From: Candidatus Eremiobacterota bacterium
Lineage (GTDB): Bacteria > Vulcanimicrobiota > Vulcanimicrobiia > Vulcanimicrobiales > Vulcanimicrobiaceae
Direction of reading: 5' to 3'
Assembly (NCBI GenBank): GCA_019240525.1
Contig: JAFAYE010000001.1
Coordinates: 283,300-347,299 of the forward strand
Length of the DNA stretch: 64,000 nucleotides
The notes beneath the pieces were generated by a model. It ran no database searches, was not told the origin of the DNA, and saw nothing but the letters and a program-made list of their open reading frames with translations. Both the position numbers and the translations under genes were made by a program. This document shows positions 42,811 through 54,180 of the stretch, piece after piece (the first letter of the stretch is position 1; every line of letters starts with the position of its first letter).

Positions 42811-45042
42811 ATGCGAGAGTTGCCTCACGGAAAGATTCCGCAGAAAGGATCTTACGTCGTGCAGTTCATCTCGTCGCTCGACACGTATGCCGACGACTTG
42901 GCGGCGCAAGCGGTATGGGCACGGCTTCGGGATCTCGTAAACGGTCAAGACGGCTACTGCTTTTACAAGCACCCGCTATTCGCGTCAATTACGTATCAGG
43001 CGCCAGACCTTACTCTGCTCGCCCGCAGCTATGCTCCACTCGTAATAGTCCTTGTGCGCGCATCGGCGGACGAGATTCAGCAGGTTGAGCAGCAGACGTG
43101 GACCATAGAAGGGCAGCCTGTCGATTCGCCGCTCCTGCAACTCGAAGACTTTGTGGTCGGATTGCGCGAGCGATTCTCCAAAGACCGCTCCCTGCGTGGC
43201 TTTCCCACACCGATCGGAGCAATGGTTGCGCCGTCGATTCGCTCGACCGTCCTCCGCGAGCTAGTGGCTGAAGTCGTTGCGGGACTGACCTTCGCGCCAG
43301 TATTGATCGGAGAGGGTGCCGATATGACCAGCGCCCTATCACGGCATGACATCGATGAGACAACATGGCTACGCGCGAAGTCGGTGTTCCAAGGGGCCAA
43401 TATACTTACAAAGGCACCTGGCGGCGAAGTCGCATTTGCGACGGATCGTATGGGGGTTGCGATCCGAAACTTGGAACGCGAGATAGCCCTCCTTGACGAG
43501 GAGCAGCTTAAGGTAGCGATTCAGATCGCGCCTGGGCCGCAGAGAATTCGCGGGTTAGCTGGCACCGGAAAGACCGTCGTACTCGCGATGAAAGCCGCGC
43601 TACTTCACCTCCGGTATCCAGATAAACTGGTGCTATTCACATTTCACACGCAAAGTCTTTACAATCAAGCGCGCAATCTCATTACGAAATTCTACCGGCA
43701 AGTCAGGGACGTCGATCCTGACTGGGAGCACTTGCACATTCGGCACAGTTGGGGAAGTCGCGCGAGGTCCGGAGTCTACTCGGATATTTGCCGGCGGCAA
43801 GGCCAAGCGCCCTTAACTTTCCGTGAAGCCGCATCCCGTGATCCCGGATCGCCGCTTCGCGCGTGCTGCAATCACGTCCTCAACAGCACGATTGACTCAA
43901 CGTACGACTACATACTTGTCGACGAGGCACAGGACTTTCCAGCAGAGTATTTTCAGGTGCTCGCGCGCCTTCTCACGTATGAGAAGCGAGTGTATTTCGC
44001 TTACGATGAGTTGCAAAGTTTGACATCGGTGGAGATCCCACGGCCGGAAGAACTCTTCGGAAATGACGCAAACGGACGCCCCTATATCGAATTTAACCTT
44101 AGTGAAGATTACCCTGGCGAGATCGAAAAGGACTTGGTGCTGCGGCGCTCCTATCGTTGCCCGTTAGAGACGCTCGTCTTGGCACATGGGATCGGGCTTG
44201 GTATCCACGGGCCTCACGGAATAGTTCAAATGGTGTCCGATCGCGCCTCGTGGGAGTCGTTTGGCTATGAAGTGCGAGGCGAACTTGAACCCGGACAAAA
44301 TGTTGAAATCCACCGCCCCGCAGAGAACAGTCCGAACCGTGTCTTGGCTTTGTATAACGGCGCTGAGCCAATCGTGCAAGTGCAAAGTTTTGGCGATCGC
44401 GAAGCAGAACTAGCATGGGTCGCTGCATCAATAGAACGCGACATTCGTACAAACGCGGTGAAGCCAGAAGACATTGTGGTTGTGTGCCTCGACTCTAGGC
44501 GCGCTCGAGCATTCTTGCCGCGGATACAGCGGACGCTTGAGCGCGCCGGCATTTCCTCCATCATTCCGGGACTCTTTGATCAATCGTCAGAGTTTGCTGA
44601 GCCCGGTCATGTTACGCTTTCTACAGTATATCGCGCCAAAGGCAATGAAGCTCCTGTTGTGTATATCGCCGCGTTTGATGCGCTTTACAGTTACACGGAT
44701 GAAATCGAGAATCGTAATCGAGCTTTCACCTCGATGTCCCGGTCAAAGGGCTGGCTGCGAATCACCGGCAGCGGAATACTGATGACCGAAGCGGCACAGG
44801 AGCTTGCTCGCGTCCAGCAGGATGTACCTTCGCTGCGCTTTACGTTCCCAGATCTCCGCGATCTAAGAATTCGTCGGCTCGACGCCTCGGAAACATCGAG
44901 ACGGCTCAAAGAAGTTAAACGTGCAACTCGCGCGGTTGACGCACTCCTAAGCCTTGAGCGTAATGCTTTGACCGAGCTTGATCCAAAAATGATAGCGCAT
45001 TTGAAGCGAATGCTTGCCGAGGTCGACGTTGAACCCGAATGA
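42811..45042 (+). CDS. Superfamily I (UvrD/Rep-like) helicase with unusual N-terminal domain, island cargo
   Basis: 743 residues. Walker A GLAGTGKTVV (about residues 245-254), DEAQDF Walker B (about 370), then VYRAKGNEAPVVYI and RAFTSMSRSKGWLRI as motifs V-VI. This is a UvrD-type ATPase. The N-terminal 230 residues match no clear domain: DLAAQAVWARLRDL and APDLTLLARSYAPLVIVLV recall a NERD/PD-(D/E)xK fold without the ExK catalytic pair. The start is uncertain: ATG 42811 (AGGAGG only 2 bases away), or GTG 42859 (AAAGGA 9 bases away). Overlaps the DUF2290-like gene by 14 bases from TTG 45029. A defence function is inferred from its island location. Confidence 0.82.
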   Translation: MRELPHGKIPQKGSYVVQFISSLDTYADDLAAQAVWARLRDLVNGQDGYCFYKHPLFASITYQAPDLTLLARSYAPLVIVLVRASADEIQQVEQQTWTIEGQPVDSPLLQLEDFVVGLRERFSKDRSLRGFPTPIGAMVAPSIRSTVLRELVAEVVAGLTFAPVLIGEGADMTSALSRHDIDETTWLRAKSVFQGANILTKAPGGEVAFATDRMGVAIRNLEREIALLDEEQLKVAIQIAPGPQRIRGLAGTGKTVVLAMKAALLHLRYPDKLVLFTFHTQSLYNQARNLITKFYRQVRDVDPDWEHLHIRHSWGSRARSGVYSDICRRQGQAPLTFREAASRDPGSPLRACCNHVLNSTIDSTYDYILVDEAQDFPAEYFQVLARLLTYEKRVYFAYDELQSLTSVEIPRPEELFGNDANGRPYIEFNLSEDYPGEIEKDLVLRRSYRCPLETLVLAHGIGLGIHGPHGIVQMVSDRASWESFGYEVRGELEPGQNVEIHRPAENSPNRVLALYNGAEPIVQVQSFGDREAELAWVAASIERDIRTNAVKPEDIVVVCLDSRRARAFLPRIQRTLERAGISSIIPGLFDQSSEFAEPGHVTLSTVYRAKGNEAPVVYIAAFDALYSYTDEIENRNRAFTSMSRSKGWLRITGSGILMTEAAQELARVQQDVPSLRFTFPDLRDLRIRRLDASETSRRLKEVKRATRAVDALLSLERNALTELDPKMIAHLKRMLAEVDVEPE

Positions 45043-45799
45043 CATTCTTCATTCGATGCGGTCGGCAATGGCCGAGTGGGTCGGTATTCTAAAGAACGCG
45101 AACTTTTGCCGATCTCCAGGCGCAGAGCACATCGTAACTTGGGACGGTTACCAAGACGCTCCTCGTATCGAGGACATCGTGCCCCGCTCACTCGTGGCTG
45201 ACATGGCGCGGCGAGGCCAATACTCGTTCCAGATGGTCGAAGACGATTCAATCTTTCAGCTTCAGTACGAGTTCAACCGCCGGGACACGGCGCAGCGTGC
45301 CCGGCTCGCTTTTTACATGCTGGTGCCGGAAAGCACGCCTGACGAATTAGACGACGCGACCTACGCGCAGTTCTCAGAAGAGTATGGCCAAGAAGATGAG
45401 GAAGCGCCAGAACAGTTGGAAACTGTCATTCCGCGCTTAGAGCCGGGCTCCGACTTAGGGGAGGAATTTGTTGGCGCTGAGGACGCTTCGGCGCCTTGGC
45501 TGAGAATAGATTACGACCTTCAAGCCGCACGTGGCGCCATTCATGCTCCCTGCCACATGCACATTAATGGCTTCAGCGCCGCTCGTCTACCGGTGAACGG
45601 CGTTCCAAGTCCGCGGCAGTTCGTTGACTTGATCCTTTCATTGGCTTACCCTGCTGTTTTTAGGCGTCATTTTGATAATGCCGGCAATCTGGTGGACGAG
45701 AATCGCTTCCGAAATTTGCACGGCGAGGTTATCCGTTGTGAGCGGCTCGCCCATGTACGATATGTTACGCACCTCTTTGTTCCCGGGCATGGCCCCTGA
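45029..45799 (+). CDS. DUF2290-like protein, partner of the helicase
   Basis: About 256 residues from TTG 45029, chosen because GAGG lies 6 bases upstream; TTG 45014 is an alternative. Family-like blocks: DIVPRSLVADMARRGQYSFQ, IFQLQYEFNRRDTAQRARLAFYM, WLRIDYDL, HAPCHMHINGFSAARLPVNG and PRQFVDLILSLAYP. The HP/HL-like, R-x-P and F-x-D-x-I-L pattern is what I associate with DUF2290, which occurs beside helicases in defence islands; this is from memory, not a search. No catalytic motif is evident. The 14-base overlap suggests a two-component module. Confidence 0.6.
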   Translation: MNPNDILHSMRSAMAEWVGILKNANFCRSPGAEHIVTWDGYQDAPRIEDIVPRSLVADMARRGQYSFQMVEDDSIFQLQYEFNRRDTAQRARLAFYMLVPESTPDELDDATYAQFSEEYGQEDEEAPEQLETVIPRLEPGSDLGEEFVGAEDASAPWLRIDYDLQAARGAIHAPCHMHINGFSAARLPVNGVPSPRQFVDLILSLAYPAVFRRHFDNAGNLVDENRFRNLHGEVIRCERLAHVRYVTHLFVPGHGP

Positions 45800-46012
45800 G
45801 TCGAAATAGGCTCCGCGCTAACGTCGCGGCGTAGCGACTCTGTTTGACCTTTGGAGGTAGCCAGGACACCCCCGTAGCGCAAATGCTCGGCGCCAAATTC
45901 CGCTCCCACACTTTGAGGCATACAACCAATACCGACATACCGATCTTTCGGGCCCGCGACCATCACACGCGACGGGGCTTCGGTAGTGTGCCTTGACCTT
46001 CGCACACACGCC

Positions 46013-46585
46013 TCAGTCGAAGTCTTTTTGGGTCGGCAGTTTCACTTGCAATGAAGATGGCGTTTTTACGAAGTCAGCCGCTCGCTCAGATTCCTTCAGC
46101 AGGACGGCTTCTTGGAATTCGTCGACGAATTCATATGCGCCTAGCGCAAATCTTGCAAATGCCAGGTCAACATACTTCGTTGTGAATTCCGGATCGAGCG
46201 TCCCGATCCGGACATCATTCAAGTGCCGAAGTATGACGGCAAAGCGATGCTGTTTTGGATTGAAGCCGAGTATCAAGACCTTGTTTCCGTGGCCCGTGAC
46301 CTCATCCATTACGAGATAACCCTTCACACTAGGCTTCCTTCGCGCTTTCGCTACGTCAGAGTCGGTGTACGCGCCGAGGGCGAAGCGACCGATCGCCCAA
46401 AGGAGATAGTTGTCTTCGTTCTCTCCAAAGAAGATGTCCATAACCATTTTCTTACGACGCCAAAGCTGCAGCCCGGAATCCTTTGTCTTCGAATTATACA
46501 CGAATGCGAGCCGCGCGTTCTTCGAAACGGTCGCAGTCTCCACCGTAAAGATTGTAGCGGGACCTTTGCCCAAGACTATCTGCAT
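46013..46585 (-). CDS. Orphan protein with internal FALGAY repeat, island cargo
   Basis: 190 residues, no family recognised. A possible beta-rich N-terminal part (IVLGKGPATIFTVETATVSK, LQLWRRKKMVMDIFFGE) is followed by a duplicated segment: WAIGRFALGAYTDSDVAKAR (about 64-83) and FARFALGAYEFVDEFQ (about 145-160). GGAG lies 8 bases before the ATG. It opens convergently to the helicase pair and in the same direction as hsdR. It might be an antitoxin, anti-restriction or housekeeping cargo; nothing decides this. Confidence 0.6.
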   Translation of the reverse strand: MQIVLGKGPATIFTVETATVSKNARLAFVYNSKTKDSGLQLWRRKKMVMDIFFGENEDNYLLWAIGRFALGAYTDSDVAKARRKPSVKGYLVMDEVTGHGNKVLILGFNPKQHRFAVILRHLNDVRIGTLDPEFTTKYVDLAFARFALGAYEFVDEFQEAVLLKESERAADFVKTPSSLQVKLPTQKDFD

Positions 46586-46752
46586 TGCTCTTCTCCAAAC
46601 GCTATGTGTGAGAGCGACCCGTTCACCGCTTCAATCCGTGGCGCACTGGAATGCTCGAATCGCAAGCAGCGAGAATGAAAGCGCTCGCCCCTTAGGGTCA
46701 GTCGTCACAACCGGCCAGAGCCAAAGTCATTCGACTCAGCCATGTCGGAAGC

Positions 46753-49700
46753 TTACGCGGCCCATTGATCTCCGAAGAGCGACGCTTGCATCAACACTTG
46801 ATTCGTTGCCTTGTCCGTTTTGTCGGGCGGATAACCGTAACGGCGGAGTAAGCGCTTGACGCTAACTTGGAGACCAGCGCGTGCGCTTTCACGCAGGTTC
46901 CAATCGATCGTGATATTCTCGCGAAGGTTTTTGACAAGCTCGCGCGCGATCGTCCGAAGCGCATCGTCTCCAAGCACTTCAACCGCGCTCTCGTTGTCGG
47001 CCAGCGCATCGTAAAATGCGACCTCCTCCTCAGTCAGTCCGAGCTGTTCGGCTCGTTTTGGATCGTCGCGCAGCTCTTTGGCGAACTCAATAAGCCGCTC
47101 GATCAGTTGCACAGTATCAATCGAACGATTGTCGTACCTGCGCACCGCCTCTTCTAACATTTCGGAGAACTTGCGCGCTTGCACGGCGTTGGATTTCTCG
47201 CGGACCTTAATCTCTTGACGCAGCAGTCGCTGCAACATCTGCTGCGCCAAGTTCTTCTGCGGTAAATCTTTGATCTCGGCAAGAAAGTCATCCGAAAACA
47301 CCGAGATATCCGGCCGCTTAATACCGGCCTGTGCGAGCACGTCCACGACGCCCTGTGTAGCCACGGCCTCAGAAACCAGTTGCTGAAGCGCTAGGTCTAC
47401 GTCTTCGGCGCTTTGGGCTCCGGGTGGTGTCGCTTTTACAATGGTTGCGCGCACGCCCCGAAAGAACGCGACCTCGTCCGAAAGCGCCCGGCCCAGATCG
47501 GAGGTCGACGCCAATGCGAAGACTCTCAGAACGCGCAGTACCCCCTCAAGAAAGCGTGATCGGAGGCCTTCCACGCCCAGGATAAAGTCCGCCGCCTCGT
47601 TCAGGCCGGCAAGCTTCGTTGCCGGCGGTCCATCAAGGTATTGCAAATATGCAAAGCCATGGAACATGTCGCGTACCACTTCGTACTCGCGCTGTAGCGC
47701 CACAACGGCGTCCCGTTCATCCTGAATGGGATCCCCAGTCCCACCTGAGGCCACATAAGTCGCCAACGCGTTCTTGAGTTCCGTGGCGATCCCGATATAG
47801 TCCACGACGAGGCCTCCGGGTTTATCCCGGAAGACACGGTTGACGCGCGCAATGGCCTGCATGAGAGAATGTCCGCGCATCGGTTTATCGATATAGATCG
47901 TATGAAGAGAGGGGACGTCAAAGCCGGTGAGCCACATATCGCGTACGATCACGAGTTGCAGAGGATCTGAAGCGTCTTTGAAGCGCTTCTCAATGGCCTT
48001 GCGCCGCGGCCTGTTGCGTAGGTGTGGCTGCATTTCCATGGGGTCCGCGGCGCTGCCGGTCATGACGACCTTGATCCGGCCCTTCGAATCCTCGGCGTTA
48101 CCCCAATCTGGGCGCAAGGCGAGGATGGCGTCGTAGAGGTCCACAGCGATGCGGCGGCTCATCGTCACGAACATTGCCTTGCCGTCGAAGTTAAATGACG
48201 CCTGGCGCTGCTCGAAATGCGCGACCAGATCCTTGGCGACCTCTTTCATGCGACGCTCCGCCCCGACCAGCGCCTCAATCTGCGACCATCGCGTGGCGTG
48301 TTTCCGTCGTTCGTCTGTTTCTTGGCCTTCCGTGATCTCCTCAAAAGCCTCATCAACCTTTGGGATCTCCTCGGGATGCAGCGCAAGCTTTGCAATCCTG
48401 GCTTCGTAGTAGATTGGGACCGTCGCCTTATCTTCGACCGCACGTAAGACGTCATAGACGTCAATGTAGTCGCCGAAAAGCGCCCGCGTATTCCGATCGG
48501 TCAGCTCGACCGGCGTGCCCGTAAAACCGATTCTCAGCGCGTTAGGCAGCGCGTCCTGGAGATGTTTGGCAAAGCCGTATTTCGTCTCGCCCGTCGTTTC
48601 GTCGATATGGCCCTCAAGGCCGTATTGGCTCCGGTGAGCTTCGTCGGCGATAACGATGATGTTACTGCGATCGCTCAGTTGCGGAAAGTGCTCCTCTCCC
48701 TCAAGCGTCGTGAACTTTTGAATGGTTGAAAACACGATGCCGCCGCCGGCCACGCGCAATTTAGATCGCAAGTCATCACGTTCTGCGGCGTGCTCGGGCG
48801 TCTGGCGCAGAAACTGGGCGCAGCGGAAGAACTGCTCAAACAGTTGGTCGTCGAGATCGTTGCGGTCGGTAACCAGCAGAAGCGTCGGATTCGCCAGTTC
48901 CGGCTCTTGGGCGATCTTGCCAGCAAAAAACGCCATTGAAAGGCTCTTGCCACTGCCCTGGGTATGCCAAAAGACCCCGATCCGTCGATCGCCATCAATG
49001 GCGCGAATCGTTTCGGCCACCGCCTTATTCACCGCGTAATACTGATGATACGCCGCCAAAATCTTATTTGGCGGTGTCGTTGCCTCGAAAAACGTGAAGT
49101 ACCGAATGAGATCGAGAAAAATATGCTTGTGGAATACTTCAGCTATCAACGTATCAAGCTCGATCGCCGATTTGCCGCCATCTGGCCGCTTCCAGACGCT
49201 AAAGCGTTCAAACGGCGCAGTAAGCGAACCTATCCGCGCCTGTGTGCCGTCGGAGATGACCGTGATCCCCGTGTACGCTAGCAGCCCTGGAACCTCGACC
49301 TTATACGTCTCGATCTGTCGAAAGGCGCCGGCGACAGTAGCTTTCTCCCCCGTCGGACTCTTAAATTCAAAGATCGCTAGGGGTAGACCATTAACGAAGA
49401 TAAGGAGGTCCGGCCGGCGTTCGCTGGCGTTTTCTTTAATAGTGAACTGGTTGACTGCAAGCCAGTCATTGGAATCTGGATTCTCGAAATCGATCAGTCT
49501 GGCCCGATCATAGCGCATCCTGCCCGCACCGTCGCTATACTCGACCTCTACGCCGTCGATAAAAAATCGATGGAAGCGTTGATTGTTCAAAACGACGTCG
49601 GTGGTTTCATGGACGCTGACCTTACGCAAGGCGTGCTCTAATGCGATCGCCGGAATCGTCGGATTCAGCCGCTGGAGCGCGGAACGCAGGCGCCCGACAA

Positions 49701-49842
49701 GAACGGAATCGCGGAAAGTGACCCGCTCTTCATTGATACCACCCGGGGCGATTACCGACCCGTGCAAATACGCGTAGTCGCGATCCTTCAGAAGGTCGAT
49801 GGCGTATTGTTCAACCGCATCTTCGTCGAGATAACTGGACAT
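46753..49842 (-). CDS. hsdR: Type I restriction endonuclease subunit R
   Basis: 1029 residues. N-terminal nuclease domain with the PD-(D/E)xK signature [20 protein letters not shown]. The motor has Walker [26 protein letters not shown] box, [26 protein letters not shown] and [16 protein letters not shown]. The C-terminal helical domain includes [13 protein letters not shown] and [18 protein letters not shown], and binds the methylase core. Its ATG abuts the hsdS stop (TGAATG). All catalytic motifs are intact, so cleavage activity is expected. Confidence 0.96.
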   Translation of the reverse strand: MSSYLDEDAVEQYAIDLLKDRDYAYLHGSVIAPGGINEERVTFRDSVLVGRLRSALQRLNPTIPAIALEHALRKVSVHETTDVVLNNQRFHRFFIDGVEVEYSDGAGRMRYDRARLIDFENPDSNDWLAVNQFTIKENASERRPDLLIFVNGLPLAIFEFKSPTGEKATVAGAFRQIETYKVEVPGLLAYTGITVISDGTQARIGSLTAPFERFSVWKRPDGGKSAIELDTLIAEVFHKHIFLDLIRYFTFFEATTPPNKILAAYHQYYAVNKAVAETIRAIDGDRRIGVFWHTQGSGKSLSMAFFAGKIAQEPELANPTLLLVTDRNDLDDQLFEQFFRCAQFLRQTPEHAAERDDLRSKLRVAGGGIVFSTIQKFTTLEGEEHFPQLSDRSNIIVIADEAHRSQYGLEGHIDETTGETKYGFAKHLQDALPNALRIGFTGTPVELTDRNTRALFGDYIDVYDVLRAVEDKATVPIYYEARIAKLALHPEEIPKVDEAFEEITEGQETDERRKHATRWSQIEALVGAERRMKEVAKDLVAHFEQRQASFNFDGKAMFVTMSRRIAVDLYDAILALRPDWGNAEDSKGRIKVVMTGSAADPMEMQPHLRNRPRRKAIEKRFKDASDPLQLVIVRDMWLTGFDVPSLHTIYIDKPMRGHSLMQAIARVNRVFRDKPGGLVVDYIGIATELKNALATYVASGGTGDPIQDERDAVVALQREYEVVRDMFHGFAYLQYLDGPPATKLAGLNEAADFILGVEGLRSRFLEGVLRVLRVFALASTSDLGRALSDEVAFFRGVRATIVKATPPGAQSAEDVDLALQQLVSEAVATQGVVDVLAQAGIKRPDISVFSDDFLAEIKDLPQKNLAQQMLQRLLRQEIKVREKSNAVQARKFSEMLEEAVRRYDNRSIDTVQLIERLIEFAKELRDDPKRAEQLGLTEEEVAFYDALADNESAVEVLGDDALRTIARELVKNLRENITIDWNLRESARAGLQVSVKRLLRRYGYPPDKTDKATNQVLMQASLFGDQWAA

Positions 49843-51174
49843 TCAGGCAGATTGTTCAACCATGCGTTCGGTGTCGATTGCGCAGATTTCGCCTGAAACG
49901 AGTTTGGGGAGCAAAGCGTCGCGTAGAGCAGCCAGCGTGCGAGATTCATGGATGCCAGCGACAATGCGGTCTACCATTGGACTCACCAGTGCAGCGAATG
50001 ATTTAGCGACAACCGCGGGCGGGAGCACGACTTCATAACGAGCGATGTGCTCCCAAGCAGCTCTGGGCATCTTTGTCCCCGTCGAACACATCTCAGTATG
50101 AGTTATTAGTGCATCGCTGCAAAGATGCATCATTACAAACCCGTACCACTCGGAGCAAGCAGCGTCAGCGACAAGGATGTCGGTCGAGCACACACCATCG
50201 AGTGGTGCAACACCCACCTTGTGGAAATACGGACGTAGTTTCCCGAAGAGTAACTCACGATGCCTAAATACAAACTTATTACTCTCTAATCCGTTGCCTT
50301 GACTCCAGTCGCATAGAGAGAGGCTGCGACGCGGCATATGCTCAAGTCCAATGTAGGGAGTACCATCTTTGATATCGTTAGCTGATATGCCGCGACGAAG
50401 ATTAACGGCTACCTCACCTAACGAACCAGCTCTCCATCCAGTGGGGACTTCCCGTGCTCCGGAATCTTCGAAAGAGTCTGGAAACATTGCCGCAACGTTC
50501 ACCGGCAGAGCCGTGTCACGTCCTTCGGCTTTCGCTCGCACGGGATCGAAATCGATAAACCACGATTTGAATAGCGCCCGCGCAATGGCTTCGAGCGTCG
50601 CGCTCATCTTGCGATTAAGCTCGATCTTGTCGTCGAGTGCGTCCAATACTCGCGCGATTGCGCGTTGTTCTGTAGTCGGCGGTAGGGCAATCGTCATCTG
50701 CCGCAAATGCGTGGGGCCGTAATGCTTCAGAACGCTGCCGGATGCCATTCGCTCCGCCTGAACGGCGAAAAGCCGCGACTTCAAAAAGTGTCGCAGAAAG
50801 CTTCGTTCAAGGCATTCTATCTTCGGTCGCATGCGTATTATCCCGGTGTACGCAATGGAGCCGCATGTTTCAGGCGAAACTTCGCTGACCATGCCGATGC
50901 TGGCGCTTGTGCTTACTAGAAGATCTTCAGCCTTGAGGCGAAAGTGCGCCCACCGGTTCTCAACCATGCTAGGATCAAGACGATCAGCGCCGTCCAAGGT
51001 GGCAAATCTTCCTTGAATCGACTTCAATCGCAGAAGCGGCACGCCAGACTCACGGAAGTCCTTAGCCAGAATGCCGGGCCCCTCTTGGAAGTCGACCGCA
51101 TCCAAAAATGTTAATAAGGTCCAGTGGGCAGGCAAAGCGGTGAAGAGCTCACTGTTTAACCTACTGGATTGCAA
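49843..51174 (-). CDS. hsdS: Type I restriction-modification specificity subunit S
   Basis: 443 residues with two target-recognition domains: [21 protein letters not shown] near residue 15 and [20 protein letters not shown] near 250, each followed by a conserved helix. The central repeat is [24 protein letters not shown] with [20 protein letters not shown], and the C-terminal one has [20 protein letters not shown]. The recognition sequence is not predictable. It overlaps hsdM by 14 bases and abuts hsdR. The [19 protein letters not shown] block is characteristic of this HsdS group. Confidence 0.95.
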   Translation of the reverse strand: MQSSRLNSELFTALPAHWTLLTFLDAVDFQEGPGILAKDFRESGVPLLRLKSIQGRFATLDGADRLDPSMVENRWAHFRLKAEDLLVSTSASIGMVSEVSPETCGSIAYTGIIRMRPKIECLERSFLRHFLKSRLFAVQAERMASGSVLKHYGPTHLRQMTIALPPTTEQRAIARVLDALDDKIELNRKMSATLEAIARALFKSWFIDFDPVRAKAEGRDTALPVNVAAMFPDSFEDSGAREVPTGWRAGSLGEVAVNLRRGISANDIKDGTPYIGLEHMPRRSLSLCDWSQGNGLESNKFVFRHRELLFGKLRPYFHKVGVAPLDGVCSTDILVADAACSEWYGFVMMHLCSDALITHTEMCSTGTKMPRAAWEHIARYEVVLPPAVVAKSFAALVSPMVDRIVAGIHESRTLAALRDALLPKLVSGEICAIDTERMVEQSA

Positions 51175-52747
51175 ATCCGACCCTCTTTAACGCTTCTGCA
51201 ACTTCAGAATCGAGTTTTTCCGATAGCGACCGCTGCTCGCGGAGCCTCGAAGTAAGGCGACTGATCTTGTCGGCAAACGGCTCGTCATGGTCATCAAGTT
51301 CTTCCGTCCCAACGTAACGGCCCGGCGTCAACGCATACCCATGATTCCGAACTTCGTCGAGCGTCGAGGCCTTGCAGAATCCCGGAAGGTCCGCGTGGCC
51401 GCCGTCGTCCGATCGCCATGCGTGGTAGGCTCCGGCTATACGATCGATATCCTCGTCGCGTAATGCACGATGCGTCCGATCGGTCATCACGCCGAGCTTT
51501 CGGGCGTCGATGAAGAGAATCTGACTGGTGCGATCACGAAACCTATGATTACGACGATCGCGTGACAGAACCCAGACGCAGACCGGGATCTGCGTCGTGT
51601 AGAAGAGCTGACCGGGTAAGGCGACGACGCAATCGACGAGGCCGCCGTGCTCGGCTTCGACTAACCCTTTCCGAATGTCGCCTTCGCCACTTTGGTTTGA
51701 CGACATGGCGCCGTTGGCCATAACGAACGCGGCAACGCCGTTCGGAGCCAAGTGAAAGGCGAAGTGCTGGATCCAGGCATAGTTGGAGTTACCGACCGGC
51801 GGTATACCGTATTTCCAGCGCTTGTCGTGGCGCAGGCCCTGGCCGCCCCAGTCACTGTCGTTAAAGGGCGGATTGGCAAGAATAAAATCAGCCCGCAAAT
51901 CGGGGAACGCATCTTGCAGAAAACTGCCGGCCGGGTTCCAGCGGATGTCAGCCTCGATGCCCCGGATCGCCAGGTTCATCATCGCAAGGCGCCACGTCGT
52001 GTGGTTCGACTCCTGGCCGTAGATCGCGACATCCCCGATGCGGCCGCCGTGAGCGAGCACGAACTCTTCGGATTGCACGAACATACCGCCGGAGCCCGCG
52101 CACGGGTCGAAGACCCGCCCCTTATATGGTTCGATCAACTCGACGAGCAGCTTCACAACCGACCGCGGGGTATAGAATTCACCGCCGGCTTTGCCTTCGG
52201 CGTTAGCAAACCGTCCAAGGAAGTACTCGTACACGCGGCCGAGGATGTCTTTCTTACGCGACTCGCTGTCGCCCAGACCGATGCCGCTGATGAGATCGAT
52301 AACGGCGCCGAGCCGAGTCGGATCGAGGGAGGGCCGCGCGTACTCTTTGGGCAGCACGCCCTTGAGCGGCGGGTTCTCCTGTTCGATCGCGATCATCGCC
52401 TTGTCGACCAGCGATCCGATCTGCGGCGTCTTGGCTTTCGCGGCGATCTCCGCCCACCGCGCTTCCCGCGGTACCCAAAAGACGTTCTTTGCCTTGTACT
52501 CTAAGCGGTCTTCAGGGTCGCCCTCAGGATCTCGCCTGAGCGTCTGCCACATTTCGGCGAACGCGTCAGAAATGTACTTGAGAAAGATGAGCCCGAGGGC
52601 GATGTGCTTGTATTCCGACGCATCCATCGCGCCGCGCAGGGCATCAGCGGAGGACCAAAGCTTCGCCTCAAAACCGAGGTCAGACTCGCCAGTGCGATGT
52701 TGGCGCGGGGCTGCGTTCGCAGAAGACGCTCTCCGGCCTCGTGGCAT
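51161..52747 (-). CDS. hsdM: Type I restriction-modification DNA adenine methyltransferase subunit M
   Basis: 528 residues. N-terminal helical domain ([33 protein letters not shown]), SAM motif [13 protein letters not shown] (about 218), and the catalytic NPPF motif in [16 protein letters not shown], indicating N6-adenine methylation. Blocks [17 protein letters not shown] and [15 protein letters not shown] are typical. ATG 52747 is used; the N-terminal [17 protein letters not shown] is rich in basic residues and may be a poor leader. First gene of the M-S-R operon. Confidence 0.96.
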   Translation of the reverse strand: MPRGRRASSANAAPRQHRTGESDLGFEAKLWSSADALRGAMDASEYKHIALGLIFLKYISDAFAEMWQTLRRDPEGDPEDRLEYKAKNVFWVPREARWAEIAAKAKTPQIGSLVDKAMIAIEQENPPLKGVLPKEYARPSLDPTRLGAVIDLISGIGLGDSESRKKDILGRVYEYFLGRFANAEGKAGGEFYTPRSVVKLLVELIEPYKGRVFDPCAGSGGMFVQSEEFVLAHGGRIGDVAIYGQESNHTTWRLAMMNLAIRGIEADIRWNPAGSFLQDAFPDLRADFILANPPFNDSDWGGQGLRHDKRWKYGIPPVGNSNYAWIQHFAFHLAPNGVAAFVMANGAMSSNQSGEGDIRKGLVEAEHGGLVDCVVALPGQLFYTTQIPVCVWVLSRDRRNHRFRDRTSQILFIDARKLGVMTDRTHRALRDEDIDRIAGAYHAWRSDDGGHADLPGFCKASTLDEVRNHGYALTPGRYVGTEELDDHDEPFADKISRLTSRLREQRSLSEKLDSEVAEALKRVGFAIQ

Positions 52748-54002
52748 CGGCTCTCCCTTCTTCGAGCAATGAGCAAAGGCCGAAGAATCCTTCGACCGCC
52801 AGAAAGCTAAGCCGCAGGGCTGAAGACTCCTTCGAGGGCGCAGTCTGCATTGCGGTCGTCCCTCACCTCAGCGCTCGGCGTGGCATGCTTTGCAATAGCC
52901 GAGTGCAGCGGCTTTGGCCCACTAGCTGATTGCTCGCAATAGTAGCCTTGACGACTCGGCATAGTTTACTTTCTTGCCGACCCAGAGATTTTTGACAATC
53001 TCCGGAAGCGATGAAGGCGCTTAATGTGAGCGGCTGCGGTCAGGCCGGCACGCTATGATCCAGCTTTGAAGTATAAAGGCCGTAAGCCCCACTTTAGTTC
53101 GTCTTTTTTCATTGTTTGCCATGAATACGTTCAGGGCGGTTAACAGTATTGAGCTTCGCGCGCACCTGCGGCATGTCATTTTACCCGGTACTTCAGCCAT
53201 CGCACCGCACAAATGACAGGCTCCGGCGCCGGTAAATCGCGCACCCGGGCGCCCATCGGGGACTCCCCGGTGCGGCCGCGCCACTTACACGCGAAGGGTG
53301 AGCAGACGCCTTTCGGCGTGTTCTAGGCTGGGATGATGCGTGTGCGCGCTAATTAACGCGCTTATAGCAAGACGCAGCGTCTCGGCGTCTGATCTCGCGC
53401 GAGGACCAAGGGGCTTTGAGGGCGGACGCTATGCGAGCCAGCGGCTGCGAGGCAAACTTTTTTCGTCAAAAAATGCTCGACGCCTAATTAGTCAGGCGGT
53501 TAAGGGTGCGTGCTTCGCGATGCGCGGCCCCCCACTCGATAGTGCTACCTAGCGCAACGAGACAGTCAAGGGCAGGCCTAGTTCTCCTCAACAGGCGCGC
53601 AGGCGTTACGGCGAATGGTTTGTCTCCGGCCTGGGGCAGGCCGCCCCTCGGGAAGTCGCTTTGGCTTCAGCAGCCGTCCAACGCGCGGCGGATCTGCTCA
53701 ATCGCGCTCGCGAACAGGGCCAAATGGTCCCTTCTTGCACGCGCGGGGCCCGCTACTTAGGCCGCTGCTTAGGGCTCGGTTTTGCCCGGCGCGCGCAGCC
53801 ATCATTGCGTAGGCGGCGCGGTTAAGGCGCGAGCGTCAGATACCAAACTGCCGTTACGTCCTCGTCAGGGAGCGGTATGACTCGTCGCTCACACTTGCCG
53901 AGGACGGCCGGCCTGAACAGCGACCGCGTGACGAGTGTCGGCTGAAGCATTCTCACTGCTAGCAATAAGTCCGCGGGGGGACCGCCCGCTCAAAATCAGG
54001 CG
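52748..54002. other. Gene-poor tract between hsdM and the right integrase relic
   Basis: About 1.25 kb with no supportable gene on either strand. A minus-strand frame near 53021-53284 contains CHLCG...CRRC, but has no wider support. The tract has fewer coding constraints and patchy sequence. Probably island DNA in decay, with the hsdM promoter at its left edge. Confidence 0.6.
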
Positions 54003-54085
54003 TTACGCCCGTAATGGATCAGCGGTCGCCAAACGGTTGCCATCGGCTGCGACCGAATCCGCCCGGTGGCGCCTACCGACGACCG
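54003..54085 (-). pseudogene. Integrase C-terminal fragment near attR
   Basis: Minus-strand DGNRLATADPLRA followed by TAA. The DNA GGTNGCCAAACGGTTGCC is nearly identical to the tail of the left relic (DGNRLATV). It is probably the last piece of a second or earlier integrase at the same tRNA. Short, so confidence is limited. Confidence 0.5.
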
Positions 54086-54180
54086 AGCCGGACGGGAGCA
54101 CGTTGCGCAACTCCCTAAGTTTTAGGCCAGGCACGACTGTTCGCGACCCTCCCCGACGGATGGGAAATTACTCTCGAACA

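Noticed and set aside
53021-53284. Small zinc-finger-like frame (minus strand)
   Set aside because: Only a CxxC...CxxC pattern in an otherwise unsupported frame; kept only as a note.
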